Source: Lewinella sp. W8 (GTDB lineage Bacteria; Bacteroidota; Bacteroidia; Chitinophagales; Saprospiraceae). From it: 64,000 bases of DNA. Location: positions 62,001 to 126,000 of the forward strand of contig NZ_SNAQ03000017.1 of the NCBI RefSeq assembly GCF_004375085.3. The letters run 5' to 3'. The notes under the pieces were generated by a model. That model was not told where the DNA came from and did not search any database. It saw nothing but the letters and a program-made list of their open reading frames with translations. Below are positions 26,225-34,666 of this stretch, one piece after another (the first letter of the stretch is position 1; each line of letters opens with the position of its first letter). The position numbers were made by a program, and so were the translations under genes.

Positions 26225-26304
26225 TCTCATTTTCTGTACGTCCGGCTTTTTGCCGGAGGTGGCTGATTTCGCACGAACCGCGTTATTTTGGGCAAAACTC
26301 TTTT

Positions 26305-27306
26305 ATGTCCAGCTTCCACTTTGCCATCCTGGGTCTTGGAAAAATTGCCCGCAAATTTGCTCATGACCTCTCCCTGATCGAAGGGGCAAAGCTGGTGGCC
26401 GTGGGCTCGCGCTCCCAGGAAAGGGCCCGGGCCTTTGCCGAAGATTTCGGCGCGGAATATGCTGCGGGGAGCTACGAAACCACCTTTGATGGCCCGCGGG
26501 TAGATGCGGTCTACATTGCCACTCCCCACATCAGTCATCAGGAGTTGACGGTGATGTGTCTGGAAAAAGGCGTTCCGGTACTTTGTGAAAAACCACTGGG
26601 ACTCAACCTCCGTGAAGTAGAACGGATGGTAAGCGTGGCCAGGGAACGGGGTGTTTACCTCATGGAGGCGCTCTGGACCCGTTTCCTTCCTTCCACCCTG
26701 AAAATTAAGGAACTCATTGATTCGGGGGCCATTGGTCAGCTTGAGGGTGTGCGCTCCGATTTTGGGTTCCTGGCACCTGCGGCCACGTCTGGTGATTTCA
26801 GCCGCAACCGCATCCTCAACCCCGAGCTTGGGGGAGGGGCGCTACTGGACATTGGCATTTATCCGCAATTTCTCGCCCAGTTTCTCCTGGGCGCGCCACG
26901 GGAAGTACACGCCCGGGGCCGGCTCACGGAACGTGGGGTGGACATTGACACCACGGTAACGGGACTACACGCCGGGGGCAAACTTTCCCACAGCTACTCT
27001 ACCCTACTCGGCGGCACCAAGACGGAAGCCCTGATCATGGGCTCCGAGGCCCGGATTCACTGGCATCCGAGGTGGCACGAGTCGGGTGCCTTTTCCATCC
27101 TGCGGAGCTGGGACTCTCCGCCCGAGAATCACTACTTTGATTTCGGTGAAGCCAACGGCTACCGGTACGAAGCTGAAGCGGTAATGGCCGACGTAAGAGC
27201 AGGACGAACGGAAAACGCCGACTGGTCGCTGGAGGACAGCCTGAACCTTCACCGTACCCTCACCGAAGTACGGAAACAGATCGGGGTAAAGTACCCGGGA
27301 GAATAA
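26305..27306 (+). CDS. Gfo/Idh/MocA family NAD(P)-dependent oxidoreductase
   Basis: 333 residues. The N-terminal Rossmann domain has GLGKIA (10-15), GSRSQERA after strand two and the family signature CEKPLGLN with EKP at 95-97. The C-terminal domain (about 125-330) carries the catalytic-site helix (GGGALLDIGIYPQFLAQFLLG, in which Asp and Tyr are typical). The MEALWTRFLP motif after the Rossmann fold is typical of the dihydrodiol/xylose dehydrogenase-like branch, so a sugar or cyclic polyol substrate is likely but not certain. It is cytosolic and monocistronic. A short hairpin (27321-27339) follows the gene. Confidence 0.92.
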   Translation: MSSFHFAILGLGKIARKFAHDLSLIEGAKLVAVGSRSQERARAFAEDFGAEYAAGSYETTFDGPRVDAVYIATPHISHQELTVMCLEKGVPVLCEKPLGLNLREVERMVSVARERGVYLMEALWTRFLPSTLKIKELIDSGAIGQLEGVRSDFGFLAPAATSGDFSRNRILNPELGGGALLDIGIYPQFLAQFLLGAPREVHARGRLTERGVDIDTTVTGLHAGGKLSHSYSTLLGGTKTEALIMGSEARIHWHPRWHESGAFSILRSWDSPPENHYFDFGEANGYRYEAEAVMADVRAGRTENADWSLEDSLNLHRTLTEVRKQIGVKYPGE

Positions 27307-27320
27307 GTCGATCAAATCAG

Positions 27321-27339
27321 CGGTAAGGCTTCCTTACCG
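27321..27339. terminator. Hairpin between the oxidoreductase and ilvE genes
   Basis: CGGTAAGG-CTT-CCTTACCG is a perfect 8-bp stem between convergent genes. Neither side has a T tract, so terminator function is tentative. Confidence 0.4.
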
Positions 27340-27401
27340 CCCCCAGGCACCGGGCCGGGCGTTTATTCCAAGCCGAGGAGTTATTTGAACCTGTTGGGAC
27401 T

Positions 27402-28463
27402 TTAGACCTTAACCAGCCAGTTGAACTTGTCTTCCACCTTTCCGCTGCGTAAGCCGTCGATGTATTGCTTGAGGAAGGGCCCCACCTTGCGGTCCGCTAC
27501 CGGAGGCAGGGTCATGAGCTTATCCTTATACTGCAATTCGGAAACGTGGCTCACCACCGCGGCCGTTCCGGCACCGAACATTTCTTCCAGTTTTCCGGCG
27601 TCGTAAGCCTCAACGATTTCGTCGATTTCCACGACCCGTTCGCTGACCTTGTAGCCCTGATCCTTGAGGATGGTGATAAAGTTCTTGCGGGTGATGCCCT
27701 TCAGGATGGCACCGTCCGTGGCGGGAGTGACCACCTCCCCGTCAATGACGAAGAAGATGTTCATCGTGCCTACTTCCTGTACCTGGGTCATGTTGGGGCC
27801 ACCCATCCAGACCACCTGATCGAAGCCTTTTTGCTGAGCAAGGTGGGCGGGCAGCAGGCTTCCGGCGTAGTTGCCGGCCGCTTTGGCTTCTCCGGTTCCA
27901 CCGGGTACGGCCCGGACATACTTTTGCTCCACCACCAGCCGAACGGGCTTGGCGTAGTAGGGGCCCACCGGTGCGGTTACGATGCAGAAACGGTAGGTTT
28001 CGCTCGGCCGCACACCGATGAATTCATCGGTCGCGAACATGAAGGGGCGAATGTACAGGGCGCTTCCTTCCTGGGGAGGGATCCAGGCCTGGTCCAGATT
28101 CACCAACTGGCTGAGTGCCTCGACGAAACGCTCTTCAGGAAACTCCGCCATCATCATACGGCGCGCACTGGCGTTAATGCGTTTAGCGTGCTCCAGCGGG
28201 CTCAGCAGCATCGGCGTACCGTCTTCGTGCTTACTGGCCTTCATTCCCTCAAAGACGGCCTGTCCATAATGGAGCACCATACTGGCGGGGTGCATAGTAA
28301 AGTGGCCAAAGGGTACGATTCGATCATCGGTCCACTGTCCGTCCTTGTAATCGCTGACAAACATGTGGTCACTAAAAATCTTGCCGAAGGGAAGATTTGA
28401 GAAGTCAACGGTATCCAGTTTGCTTTGCTGGACTTTGGTGGTACGGATTTGAGTAGAAACCAT
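27402..28463 (-). CDS. ilvE: Branched-chain-amino-acid aminotransferase
   Basis: A 353-residue PLP enzyme that interconverts leucine, isoleucine and valine with their 2-oxo acids, the last step of their synthesis. The sequence is of the class IV aminotransferase type II (about 350 residues): LHYGQAVFEGMKA (about 64-76), YIRPFMFATDEFIGV, the catalytic Lys194 in GTGEAKAAGNYAGSL, the WMGGPNMTQVQEVGTMNIFFV block and EMFGAGTAAVVSHV. All expected residues are present. Monocistronic as far as can be seen. Upstream lies a 447-bp gap with a GC-rich hairpin. Confidence 0.95.
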   Translation of the reverse strand: MVSTQIRTTKVQQSKLDTVDFSNLPFGKIFSDHMFVSDYKDGQWTDDRIVPFGHFTMHPASMVLHYGQAVFEGMKASKHEDGTPMLLSPLEHAKRINASARRMMMAEFPEERFVEALSQLVNLDQAWIPPQEGSALYIRPFMFATDEFIGVRPSETYRFCIVTAPVGPYYAKPVRLVVEQKYVRAVPGGTGEAKAAGNYAGSLLPAHLAQQKGFDQVVWMGGPNMTQVQEVGTMNIFFVIDGEVVTPATDGAILKGITRKNFITILKDQGYKVSERVVEIDEIVEAYDAGKLEEMFGAGTAAVVSHVSELQYKDKLMTLPPVADRKVGPFLKQYIDGLRSGKVEDKFNWLVKV

Positions 28464-28910
28464 GATCTATGCTATTTTCTGCGGGGGTTATTATGGTGAT
28501 GGAGACCGATAGTAACCATGCTTCCCCGTTAGTTTACGTATTATAAGTAGAGAGGTAAAAGTATACTCTTTTCCGCGACACCTCGGAGCAGCTCGTTGCA
28601 CTCGACGGCTCCGAGGAGCGCTCTAGTGGCAGGTAATGTAGCCGGTCCTCCGAACTGTCTTCACATGGCCGCAGGCCTGGTGTGCTGCTCATAGGTCTCG
28701 GCCTAGCCTGCCTCAAGCGAACTGATAAAATTAAGAGTATTAACTTTTAAACTTCTACTTAATTACAAAGGTCATTATTCTTATCTCTTGTTCCAAATTT
28801 TATTTTGTCGCCTTAAGGAATAATACTTTTCGCAGACAAAAAGCGATGCCAGGATAGCCACCTGACACCGCCCAAAACTGCCTTAGCATCTAAAATAATC
28901 GCTCTTCTGA
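28464..28910. other. Intergenic region with a GC-rich structured block
   Basis: 28570-28720 is GC-rich with the strong hairpin at 28581-28616, while 28730-28850 is AT-rich and lacks genes. A 60-codon frame across the GC-rich part has no recognisable protein features. A small RNA cannot be excluded, but it matches none of the common structured RNAs I checked (RNase P, tmRNA, SRP RNA). Confidence 0.4.
28581..28616. repeat. CCTCGGAGC stem-loop, copy 1
   Basis: CCTCGGAGC (28581-28589) pairs perfectly with GCTCCGAGG (28608-28616). A hairpin with the same stem core lies at 59681-59708, and a related sequence CTCCGAGGAACGCT at about 45647-45660. Confidence 0.6.
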
Positions 28911-29288
28911 CTACTGTTTTCTTTGCATGACAATCTGATCACTCCGACGAGCGTCGCAGGGGTCTTCAATCAACTTTGCCGTCATGGTGTTTCCGGATAC
29001 GGCCAGCCGGTACTTACCGGTCATTCCGTGGCAGGGACTCTCCTTACTCGAATCGGTCATGCTGACCACTCCGTCGGAAACGGAATAAGTTGATCTTACT
29101 TCAATGGTCCCATCACTGCCAAAATCTACGGTCATGGTCCCATCGGCGTTCATGGTCACCGTATTGGTGACTTTGGTCCCGTCCGGGGCTACTCCCGCCA
29201 TATTCCAGGAGCCGAGGTAGTCCTGGGCGGTGAGGAAAAAAGGAGCTGAGAAAAAAAGAAATAGTAGGGTAAGCTTAAGGTTTTGCAT
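28911..29288 (-). CDS. Small secreted lipocalin-like protein of unknown function
   Basis: 125 residues with a signal peptide (1-21, ...APFFLTAQ). The mature part starts DYLGSWNMAGVAPDGTKVTNTVTM and continues as short beta strands ending IVMQRKQ. The GSW start followed by repeated strands resembles lipocalin-like/DUF4488-type Bacteroidota proteins, in which W follows a Gly at the first strand. Two Cys residues (SPCHGM and DPCDAR) could form a disulfide after export. The protein may bind a small ligand, but no specific function can be assigned. Confidence 0.65.
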   Translation of the reverse strand: MQNLKLTLLFLFFSAPFFLTAQDYLGSWNMAGVAPDGTKVTNTVTMNADGTMTVDFGSDGTIEVRSTYSVSDGVVSMTDSSKESPCHGMTGKYRLAVSGNTMTAKLIEDPCDARRSDQIVMQRKQ

Positions 29289-29456
29289 CTTCTGAGGGTG
29301 GATTTGGTTTATAGAAATTTACGGCAACGCTGGCCATCCACCACAAAACCTCCAGAAAATCAGGTATTTACCCCTACCAATAAGGGCAATCACCCCGATT
29401 ATTCGGCCCTTAGTCACCCAAAACACTCCTAATGAGCCGTTCACCACTTCCCTCCA

Positions 29457-30713
29457 TTATAACAGAGCTTCCCGCTGAAAGCCCTCCTCCTTCATTTGCC
29501 GCCCGAGCAGTTGGGCGTTTGCTCTGAAGGTGGAATCCCCCAACAATAGTCCTAGCAGAGCGGTCAGGTTTTCCTCCGTCAGCCGCTTGATGGGTGGCCC
29601 TAATGGCCCCACCCCCAGATCAGCGCACCGCTGGTTCCAGAAAAACTGATCGATGATGTGCGGCACTACCAGGGAAGCGCAACCGTGCTTGATGGTGGTG
29701 TGGGTCGTCCCGCTCCCTCCGTGGTGCACCACTCCAAATACCCGGGGGAAGATCCAGTCATAGGGAATGTCGTCTACCCACAGTGTGTTCGGTGGTGGAT
29801 CATCCGGCCGGACCAACCCTCCGGCAGCGACGTTCAGGATGGCGGGGACGCCCAATTTCTGAAGTGCCGCAATGATTACCTCGGTGGTCCTGACGGGGTC
29901 CGCGTTGACCATGCTACCAAAAGTAACGAACAAAATCGGCTCCTCCCGGTGGTTTTCCAGGAATTCCAGCAGTGCGTCTGAAGGCGTCCATTGGCCCGTC
30001 TTGGGACGTTCCAGGTAGCCCACGACTTTTGCCTGCGGTGGCCAGTAATCTGGCTGGGAAAACAAAACCTCCGAAACCAGGTAGAGCACCCGTTCCTCCT
30101 GTTTCATGTGTTGAAGAATTGCTGAGCGGGATAAGGTCAGCGCAGGATAATTAGCCCGGAACGGTTTGAGCATCCGGGCGCCCATCAGTGCCGTCATGCC
30201 GTTGGAAAACCCGTAGGTCCAGCGATTAAATCGCTGTCCCCAGCTTTGGGGAAACGCGATGTGAGGGTACTGCCGGACCGGATGCAGCCAGTTGGGAATC
30301 GGACTCAACACTGCGGCCCGTCCGGGATGCAACATCCCCCAAAGCCGGCCAAAAAGGCACTTCGGGTGATAAAATATGTGATCCGGCTGAAAGGCATTGA
30401 TGGCTTCCTCCTGCTGTATCAGCAGCGTCTTTTGTAGTTGCATGGAATGCCGCGCCAGGGAAAACAGCTGCCCGATGCGGCGAAGCTTTCCTCCCCGCTG
30501 CCCCATGATCCCCCGGCCCGCGGAAGTTTCCAGGAGTTCGAGAAATTTTTCGCTCAGCGAAAAAAACTGGAGGCCTACTTCTTCGGCAAGCCCCCGGAAT
30601 TGCTCCGGCATCACGATCCCCACCTCATGACCTTCGCCGAGCAAAAGATCGCCGACGGCCAGGAAAGGTTCCATGTCCCCGCGGGTACCGATGGAAAGAA
30701 GGAGGATTTTCAT
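29457..30713 (-). CDS. Glycosyltransferase family 1 (UDP-glucuronosyl/MGT type)
   Basis: 418 residues from ATG 30713; an in-frame ATG 18 bp upstream is less likely. The protein starts MKILLLSIGTRGDMEPFLAVG, the classic opening of GT28/GT1 sterol or macrolide glycosyltransferases, with the acceptor-binding domain in the N-terminal half. The nucleotide-sugar domain contains FVTFGSMVN, WVDDIPYDWIFPRVFGVVHHGGSGTTHTTIKHG (the donor-binding HHGGSGTT) and PHIIDQFFWNQR. It would transfer a sugar from a nucleotide donor to a lipid or small hydrophobic acceptor in the cytosol. Neighbours give no pathway clue. Confidence 0.9.
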   Translation of the reverse strand: MKILLLSIGTRGDMEPFLAVGDLLLGEGHEVGIVMPEQFRGLAEEVGLQFFSLSEKFLELLETSAGRGIMGQRGGKLRRIGQLFSLARHSMQLQKTLLIQQEEAINAFQPDHIFYHPKCLFGRLWGMLHPGRAAVLSPIPNWLHPVRQYPHIAFPQSWGQRFNRWTYGFSNGMTALMGARMLKPFRANYPALTLSRSAILQHMKQEERVLYLVSEVLFSQPDYWPPQAKVVGYLERPKTGQWTPSDALLEFLENHREEPILFVTFGSMVNADPVRTTEVIIAALQKLGVPAILNVAAGGLVRPDDPPPNTLWVDDIPYDWIFPRVFGVVHHGGSGTTHTTIKHGCASLVVPHIIDQFFWNQRCADLGVGPLGPPIKRLTEENLTALLGLLLGDSTFRANAQLLGRQMKEEGFQREALL

Positions 30714-30832
30714 CCCCGGAAGGTAAAACAATTAGGGAACTACCCATCAACGGACCAGGCACTAACCTCACCACACTTTTACCGTCTGGATCAACCAAAG
30801 CGTCAGATTGCTGGAATCCACACGGGCTTTCG

Positions 30833-32521
30833 TCAGTACCCGGCAGCCTGTCCGTCCTTCCTGCTCTCCGAAGCACCGTGGAATACTCCGTTCGTTGCGT
30901 CCCACATAATGGCCTGGTAGCCTCCATAACTTCCGCGGGTGAACCCCACCGAGTGTCCACGGTCCATGAGTCCCCTGACGGTCTCGTAGGGGATTCCGGA
31001 TTCTACGCGAACCTGACCGCGGGCCGGGCCCGCGCCCATGGGGGAAGAACCGCCACGATGATCCCAGCGTGGGGCGTCACCGGCCTCCTGAAGGTTCATG
31101 CCAAAATCAATCAGGTTCATCACGATCTGGGTATGTCCCTGCGGTTGGAAATCGCCGCCCATAACGCCAAAGCTCACCCAGGGTTTGCCGTCCTTACTGA
31201 TGAAGGCGGGGATGATGGTGTGGAAGGGTCGCTTACCCGGCTCGTAGGTATTGGCCTGCCCGGGGGTCAGGCTGAAGAGTTCGCCCCGATCCTGCAACAT
31301 AAAGCCCAGGCCGGGGGGGACCATTCCGGACCCCATTCCCCGGTAGTTACTCTGAATGAAGGACACCATATTACCTTCCTTATCGGCCGTGGTGAGGTAA
31401 ATCGTTTCCCCGGCGCTGATTTCTCCGGCGGTGTATACGGAAGCCCGCTCCCCGATCAGGTCCCGACGCTCATCGGCGTAGGCCTCGGAGATCAACTGAT
31501 CCACGGGCACGTTGGCAAAATCCATGTCGGCGTAGTACTTCGCCCGGTCTTCAAAGGCCAGCTTTTTGGCTTCGGTAAACAGGTGCAGATGCTCGGCGCT
31601 GCCAAACGGAATATCGCTAAAATCGTAGCCCTCCAGGATGGTGAGCATCTGTAGGGCTGCGATTCCCTGTCCGTTCGGAGGAAGCTCCCACACGTCGTAG
31701 CCACGGTAATTGACCGATACGGGCTCCACCCATTCGGATTTATGTGCCGCCAGGTCTTCTACGGCGAGGAAGCCGCCCTGAGACTGAATGAAATCGGCAA
31801 TGGTCCTGGCAATATCTCCGCGGTAGTAGGCATCGCGGCCACCGGCCGCAATCTTACGGTAAGTGTTGGCCAGGAAAGGGTTCCGGTAAATTTCTCCTTC
31901 CTTGGGCAAGACGCCGCCGTTCTGTCCCAGGTAGGTTGCTTCCACGTTCGGGAACCCCCGTTGCATGAAACTGGGTACCGAACGCTGCATGTACCAGGCA
32001 ATCAGTTCGGTAAGGGGAAAACCCCGTTCTGCGTACTCGATGGCCGGGGCCAGCAGCTCGGGCATCGGCCGGGAGCCGAATCGTTCGTGGAGGCTAAACC
32101 AACCGTCCACCGCTCCAGGTACACTAACCGGCAGCGGTCCCAGGGCCGGTATTTTCTCCATTCCCTGCTCCTGGAAATACTCCAGGGTCAGGGCACGGGG
32201 AGACCGGCCGCTGGCGTTGAGGCCATAGACCTGCTGGGTCTTTGCGTCCCAGACGATGGCAAACAGATCACCACCGATACCGCATCCGGTGGGTTCCATC
32301 AACCCGAGGGCGGCGTTGGCCGCGATGGCCGCATCGATGGCATTACCGCCGTTCTTCAGTACATCAAGACCAATCTGGGTGGCCAGTGGGTGACTCGTAG
32401 CCACCATTCCGTTGGTCGCAAGGACTTCGGAGCGGGTGGCAAAAGTTTCGCCGGTGATCCGGTCCTGCGCGAAAAGCGTTACGGACAGGCAGCAAAAAAG
32501 CAGGAGTGCGTTGATTCTCAT
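30833..32521 (-). CDS. ggt: Gamma-glutamyltransferase (exported)
   Basis: About 562 residues from ATG 32521, which begins a signal peptide (MRINALLLFCCLSVTLFAQ); an upstream start at 32605 would mask it. It hydrolyses or transfers the gamma-glutamyl group of glutathione and related peptides outside the cytoplasm. The single chain is normally self-cleaved before the catalytic Thr, here in GETIYLTTADKEGNMVS. Other signatures are HPLATQIGLDVLKNGGNAIDAAIA near the N-terminus, LGLMEPTGCGIGGDLFAIV, and the small-subunit MGGDFQPQGHTQIV and GSPMGAGPARG-like parts. Length and motif order fit a complete enzyme. Confidence 0.92.
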   Translation of the reverse strand: MRINALLLFCCLSVTLFAQDRITGETFATRSEVLATNGMVATSHPLATQIGLDVLKNGGNAIDAAIAANAALGLMEPTGCGIGGDLFAIVWDAKTQQVYGLNASGRSPRALTLEYFQEQGMEKIPALGPLPVSVPGAVDGWFSLHERFGSRPMPELLAPAIEYAERGFPLTELIAWYMQRSVPSFMQRGFPNVEATYLGQNGGVLPKEGEIYRNPFLANTYRKIAAGGRDAYYRGDIARTIADFIQSQGGFLAVEDLAAHKSEWVEPVSVNYRGYDVWELPPNGQGIAALQMLTILEGYDFSDIPFGSAEHLHLFTEAKKLAFEDRAKYYADMDFANVPVDQLISEAYADERRDLIGERASVYTAGEISAGETIYLTTADKEGNMVSFIQSNYRGMGSGMVPPGLGFMLQDRGELFSLTPGQANTYEPGKRPFHTIIPAFISKDGKPWVSFGVMGGDFQPQGHTQIVMNLIDFGMNLQEAGDAPRWDHRGGSSPMGAGPARGQVRVESGIPYETVRGLMDRGHSVGFTRGSYGGYQAIMWDATNGVFHGASESRKDGQAAGY

Positions 32522-32700
32522 GGTGGGCATTTTAAGAGCCAGGTTGGAATTTAATGATCGACCGCCAATTCGCCGAAACCCAAACAAGCTCGCACGTTCA
32601 AACAAGCTCTTAAACCTTCAGGAAGAGAAAGGTTCAGGAAATGGGGCAGCGGGCGGTTAGCGGGCTTCTCCCTGCTGGCAAAAATCTGTACCTTGCTTCC

Positions 32701-33147
32701 GTGAATAGCTTCCTCAACTTTCAACTCATTGGGCAGCCTGACCGGGACCCGCATACGGCAACGCTAATACCAGACCCCGCTAAAGATACGCTGATTGTTT
32801 ACCGGGGCGAGCTTCCCTTCCTGCAGCGTATCCTGGCCGCGGCGGGTTACGATAATCCCGCCGAACAACTACATCTGCTGTCCTGGCCCGACCCCGAGCA
32901 ATCCCTCGACCTGGCGGACCTGACCCGCCACCTTTTGGTGAGTAAAGTTATTTTGTTTGGCCAAAACCTCCCCGCACTTGGCCTTCACTTTCAATTGACC
33001 GACTACTTCCCCGCCGAGATTGCCGGAAAAAGGTTCCTGAAGGCTCCCGCCCTAACCGAAATAAAGTCGGCCAAAGAAGCGGGAAATAACGTCCCCGCCG
33101 GATCGCTTTGGAAAGCCATTCAAAATGGTTTCCTTCGTGAGCCATAA
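32701..33147 (+). CDS. Hypothetical protein upstream of rdgB
   Basis: 148 residues from GTG 32701; an ATG at 32641 would add 20 residues. The GTG is preferred because a promoter-like TACCTTGC box ends only 4 nt before it (32689-32696). The product begins VNSFLNFQLIGQPDRDP and has a middle part with LIVYRGELPFLQRILAAAGYD and LSWPDPEQSLDLADL; no signal peptide or membrane segment. The tail ends SLWKAIQNGFLRE. I do not recognise the family. It is 18 bp upstream of rdgB in the same direction, so it is probably co-transcribed with the nucleotide-hygiene enzyme. Confidence 0.65.
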   Translation: MNSFLNFQLIGQPDRDPHTATLIPDPAKDTLIVYRGELPFLQRILAAAGYDNPAEQLHLLSWPDPEQSLDLADLTRHLLVSKVILFGQNLPALGLHFQLTDYFPAEIAGKRFLKAPALTEIKSAKEAGNNVPAGSLWKAIQNGFLREP

Positions 33148-33165
33148 GACCATAATCCAGGAATC

Positions 33166-33756
33166 ATGTCCGCGCTAGTTTTCGCCACCAATAACCCCCA
33201 CAAAATCGCCGAGGTCAAAGAAATGCTGGGAGAGCACTACGACTTTCTCAGTCTGGCCGACATTGGATGCGAGGAAGACATCCCCGAAACTTCTCCTACG
33301 CTGGCGGGCAACGCCCAGCAGAAGGCCCGGTACGTGCGGGAGAAGTACGGCTACGATTGCTTCAGCGAGGATACGGGACTGGAGGTAGACGCTCTGGACG
33401 GGGCTCCCGGCGTCATCACGGCCCGTTACGCTGGTCCGACCCGCAGTGCTGCGGCCAACAACGAGAAAGTACTCAAGGAACTCGGAGACCGGCGGGATCG
33501 TTCCGCCCGCTTCCGGACCTTCATCTGCCTGATCCTGGAGGGGGAGGAACACCTCTTTGAGGGCAGGTGCGAAGGCCGGATTACCGATGCTCCCCGCGGA
33601 GAAGGGGGCTTTGGTTATGACCCCATTTTCCTGCCCGAAGAGGGTGACGGTCGGGTCTTTGCCGAAATGTCCGGTGCCGAAAAGCACGCCATCAGCCACC
33701 GGGGGCGCGCGCTGAATAAGCTCACCGACTTCCTTACCGAGAAAGCAGCCAGCTGA
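33166..33756 (+). CDS. rdgB: Non-canonical purine NTP pyrophosphatase (RdgB/HAM1)
   Basis: A 196-residue cytosolic house-cleaning enzyme that hydrolyses dITP, ITP and XTP to monophosphates and so keeps deaminated purines out of DNA and RNA. The hallmarks are all present: FATNNPHKIAEVKEML at the N-terminus (about 5-20), FSEDTGLEVDAL (about 66-77), APGVITARYAG, GEGGFGYDPIFLP (about 145-157) and KHAISHRGRAL near the end. Normal length. Its stop overlaps the start of the next gene by one base (TGATG), so translation is coupled. Confidence 0.95.
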   Translation: MSALVFATNNPHKIAEVKEMLGEHYDFLSLADIGCEEDIPETSPTLAGNAQQKARYVREKYGYDCFSEDTGLEVDALDGAPGVITARYAGPTRSAAANNEKVLKELGDRRDRSARFRTFICLILEGEEHLFEGRCEGRITDAPRGEGGFGYDPIFLPEEGDGRVFAEMSGAEKHAISHRGRALNKLTDFLTEKAAS

Positions 33757-34583
33757 TGCGCAGCGTGATTCCCTTTGTCCTGCTGGTATGTGCGCTGTAT
33801 GCCGGGTGGATTTATTGGCAACGGTATACTGACGTACCGCTTCAGGAACGCTTACTGCGATTTACCGATCAGGAAGTTCGTTCGCTGACCGTGGCTCCCT
33901 GGCGGCAGCAATCCTTCACCCTTGATTTAACCGAAGCCGGCGTATGGGTGATTACGCGGGAGGCACTTCAGTTTCCCGCCCCGCCACGTAAGGTGAACCA
34001 GCTGATTGAGCAACTGACTTCGATGAGGACGGACTCGGTCGTAAGAGCAGATTTTCCCGAGGAGAACATCCATCGTCTGACCCTGAGCAACGGGACGGAG
34101 GAAGAGGATCTCCGGCTGTACTTTTCTCCGGAGGGAGATGCCTGGGCTTCGGTGGGCATTGCCCGTGACGTATTTGCCCTGCACCCGCGCGCCGTCGCCC
34201 CCATTCGCCGGGCCCTCCATTTCAACCATTACCGCGATCGCCGGCTGCTGAACGAGCGAACGACCCTGGCCGATAGCGTTTACCTCCGATTTACTGATTC
34301 GCTCCGGCAAGTTCAGTTCGGTCTTCAGCTCGGACCGGAAGATGAACGTTCTTTTCTGGACAGCCTCCTGGAGCCCCGGGGCTCCGTCTTTGCGGACAAT
34401 TTTGACGAGGTCACCCAGCGGAGCAAGCAATTTGCCGTGCTGGACCTTACCCTTCCTAACGGGCAGCAGAAACGACTCTCCATTTATCGGGATACTTTGT
34501 GGGATAAGCCCTTCATCCTGGTCAGTCCGGATTTTCCCCGTCGGTATCTGGCGATCGACAGCCTGCCGTTCAGGTACGATTAA
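33756..34583 (+). CDS. DUF4340-like exported protein
   Basis: 275 residues with an N-terminal membrane anchor or signal (RSVIPFVLLVCALYAGWIYWQ). The rest is a mixed alpha/beta exported domain containing WVITREALQFPAPPRKVNQLIEQLTSMRTDSVV, which resembles the DUF4340 pattern (W.l......d...v..l...l..l). DUF4340 proteins often accompany gliding or ABC-type export genes in Bacteroidota, but none is present here. It is translationally coupled to rdgB and followed after 83 bp by the metallophosphoesterase gene, suggesting an operon of four genes. Confidence 0.55.
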   Translation: MRSVIPFVLLVCALYAGWIYWQRYTDVPLQERLLRFTDQEVRSLTVAPWRQQSFTLDLTEAGVWVITREALQFPAPPRKVNQLIEQLTSMRTDSVVRADFPEENIHRLTLSNGTEEEDLRLYFSPEGDAWASVGIARDVFALHPRAVAPIRRALHFNHYRDRRLLNERTTLADSVYLRFTDSLRQVQFGLQLGPEDERSFLDSLLEPRGSVFADNFDEVTQRSKQFAVLDLTLPNGQQKRLSIYRDTLWDKPFILVSPDFPRRYLAIDSLPFRYD

Positions 34584-34666
34584 CGACGATTGGTCGATAT
34601 CCGGGTCAGGCAGACATCCATTCGCTCGTTGGTGCGTTACTGGGGTGTTCAATCGCTTGAAGCTTT

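Noticed and set aside
28534..28716. 60-codon frame in the GC-rich block before ilvE
   Set aside because: It covers the CCTCGGAGC hairpin, is rich in Arg, Ser and Pro, and has no signal, helix or motif.
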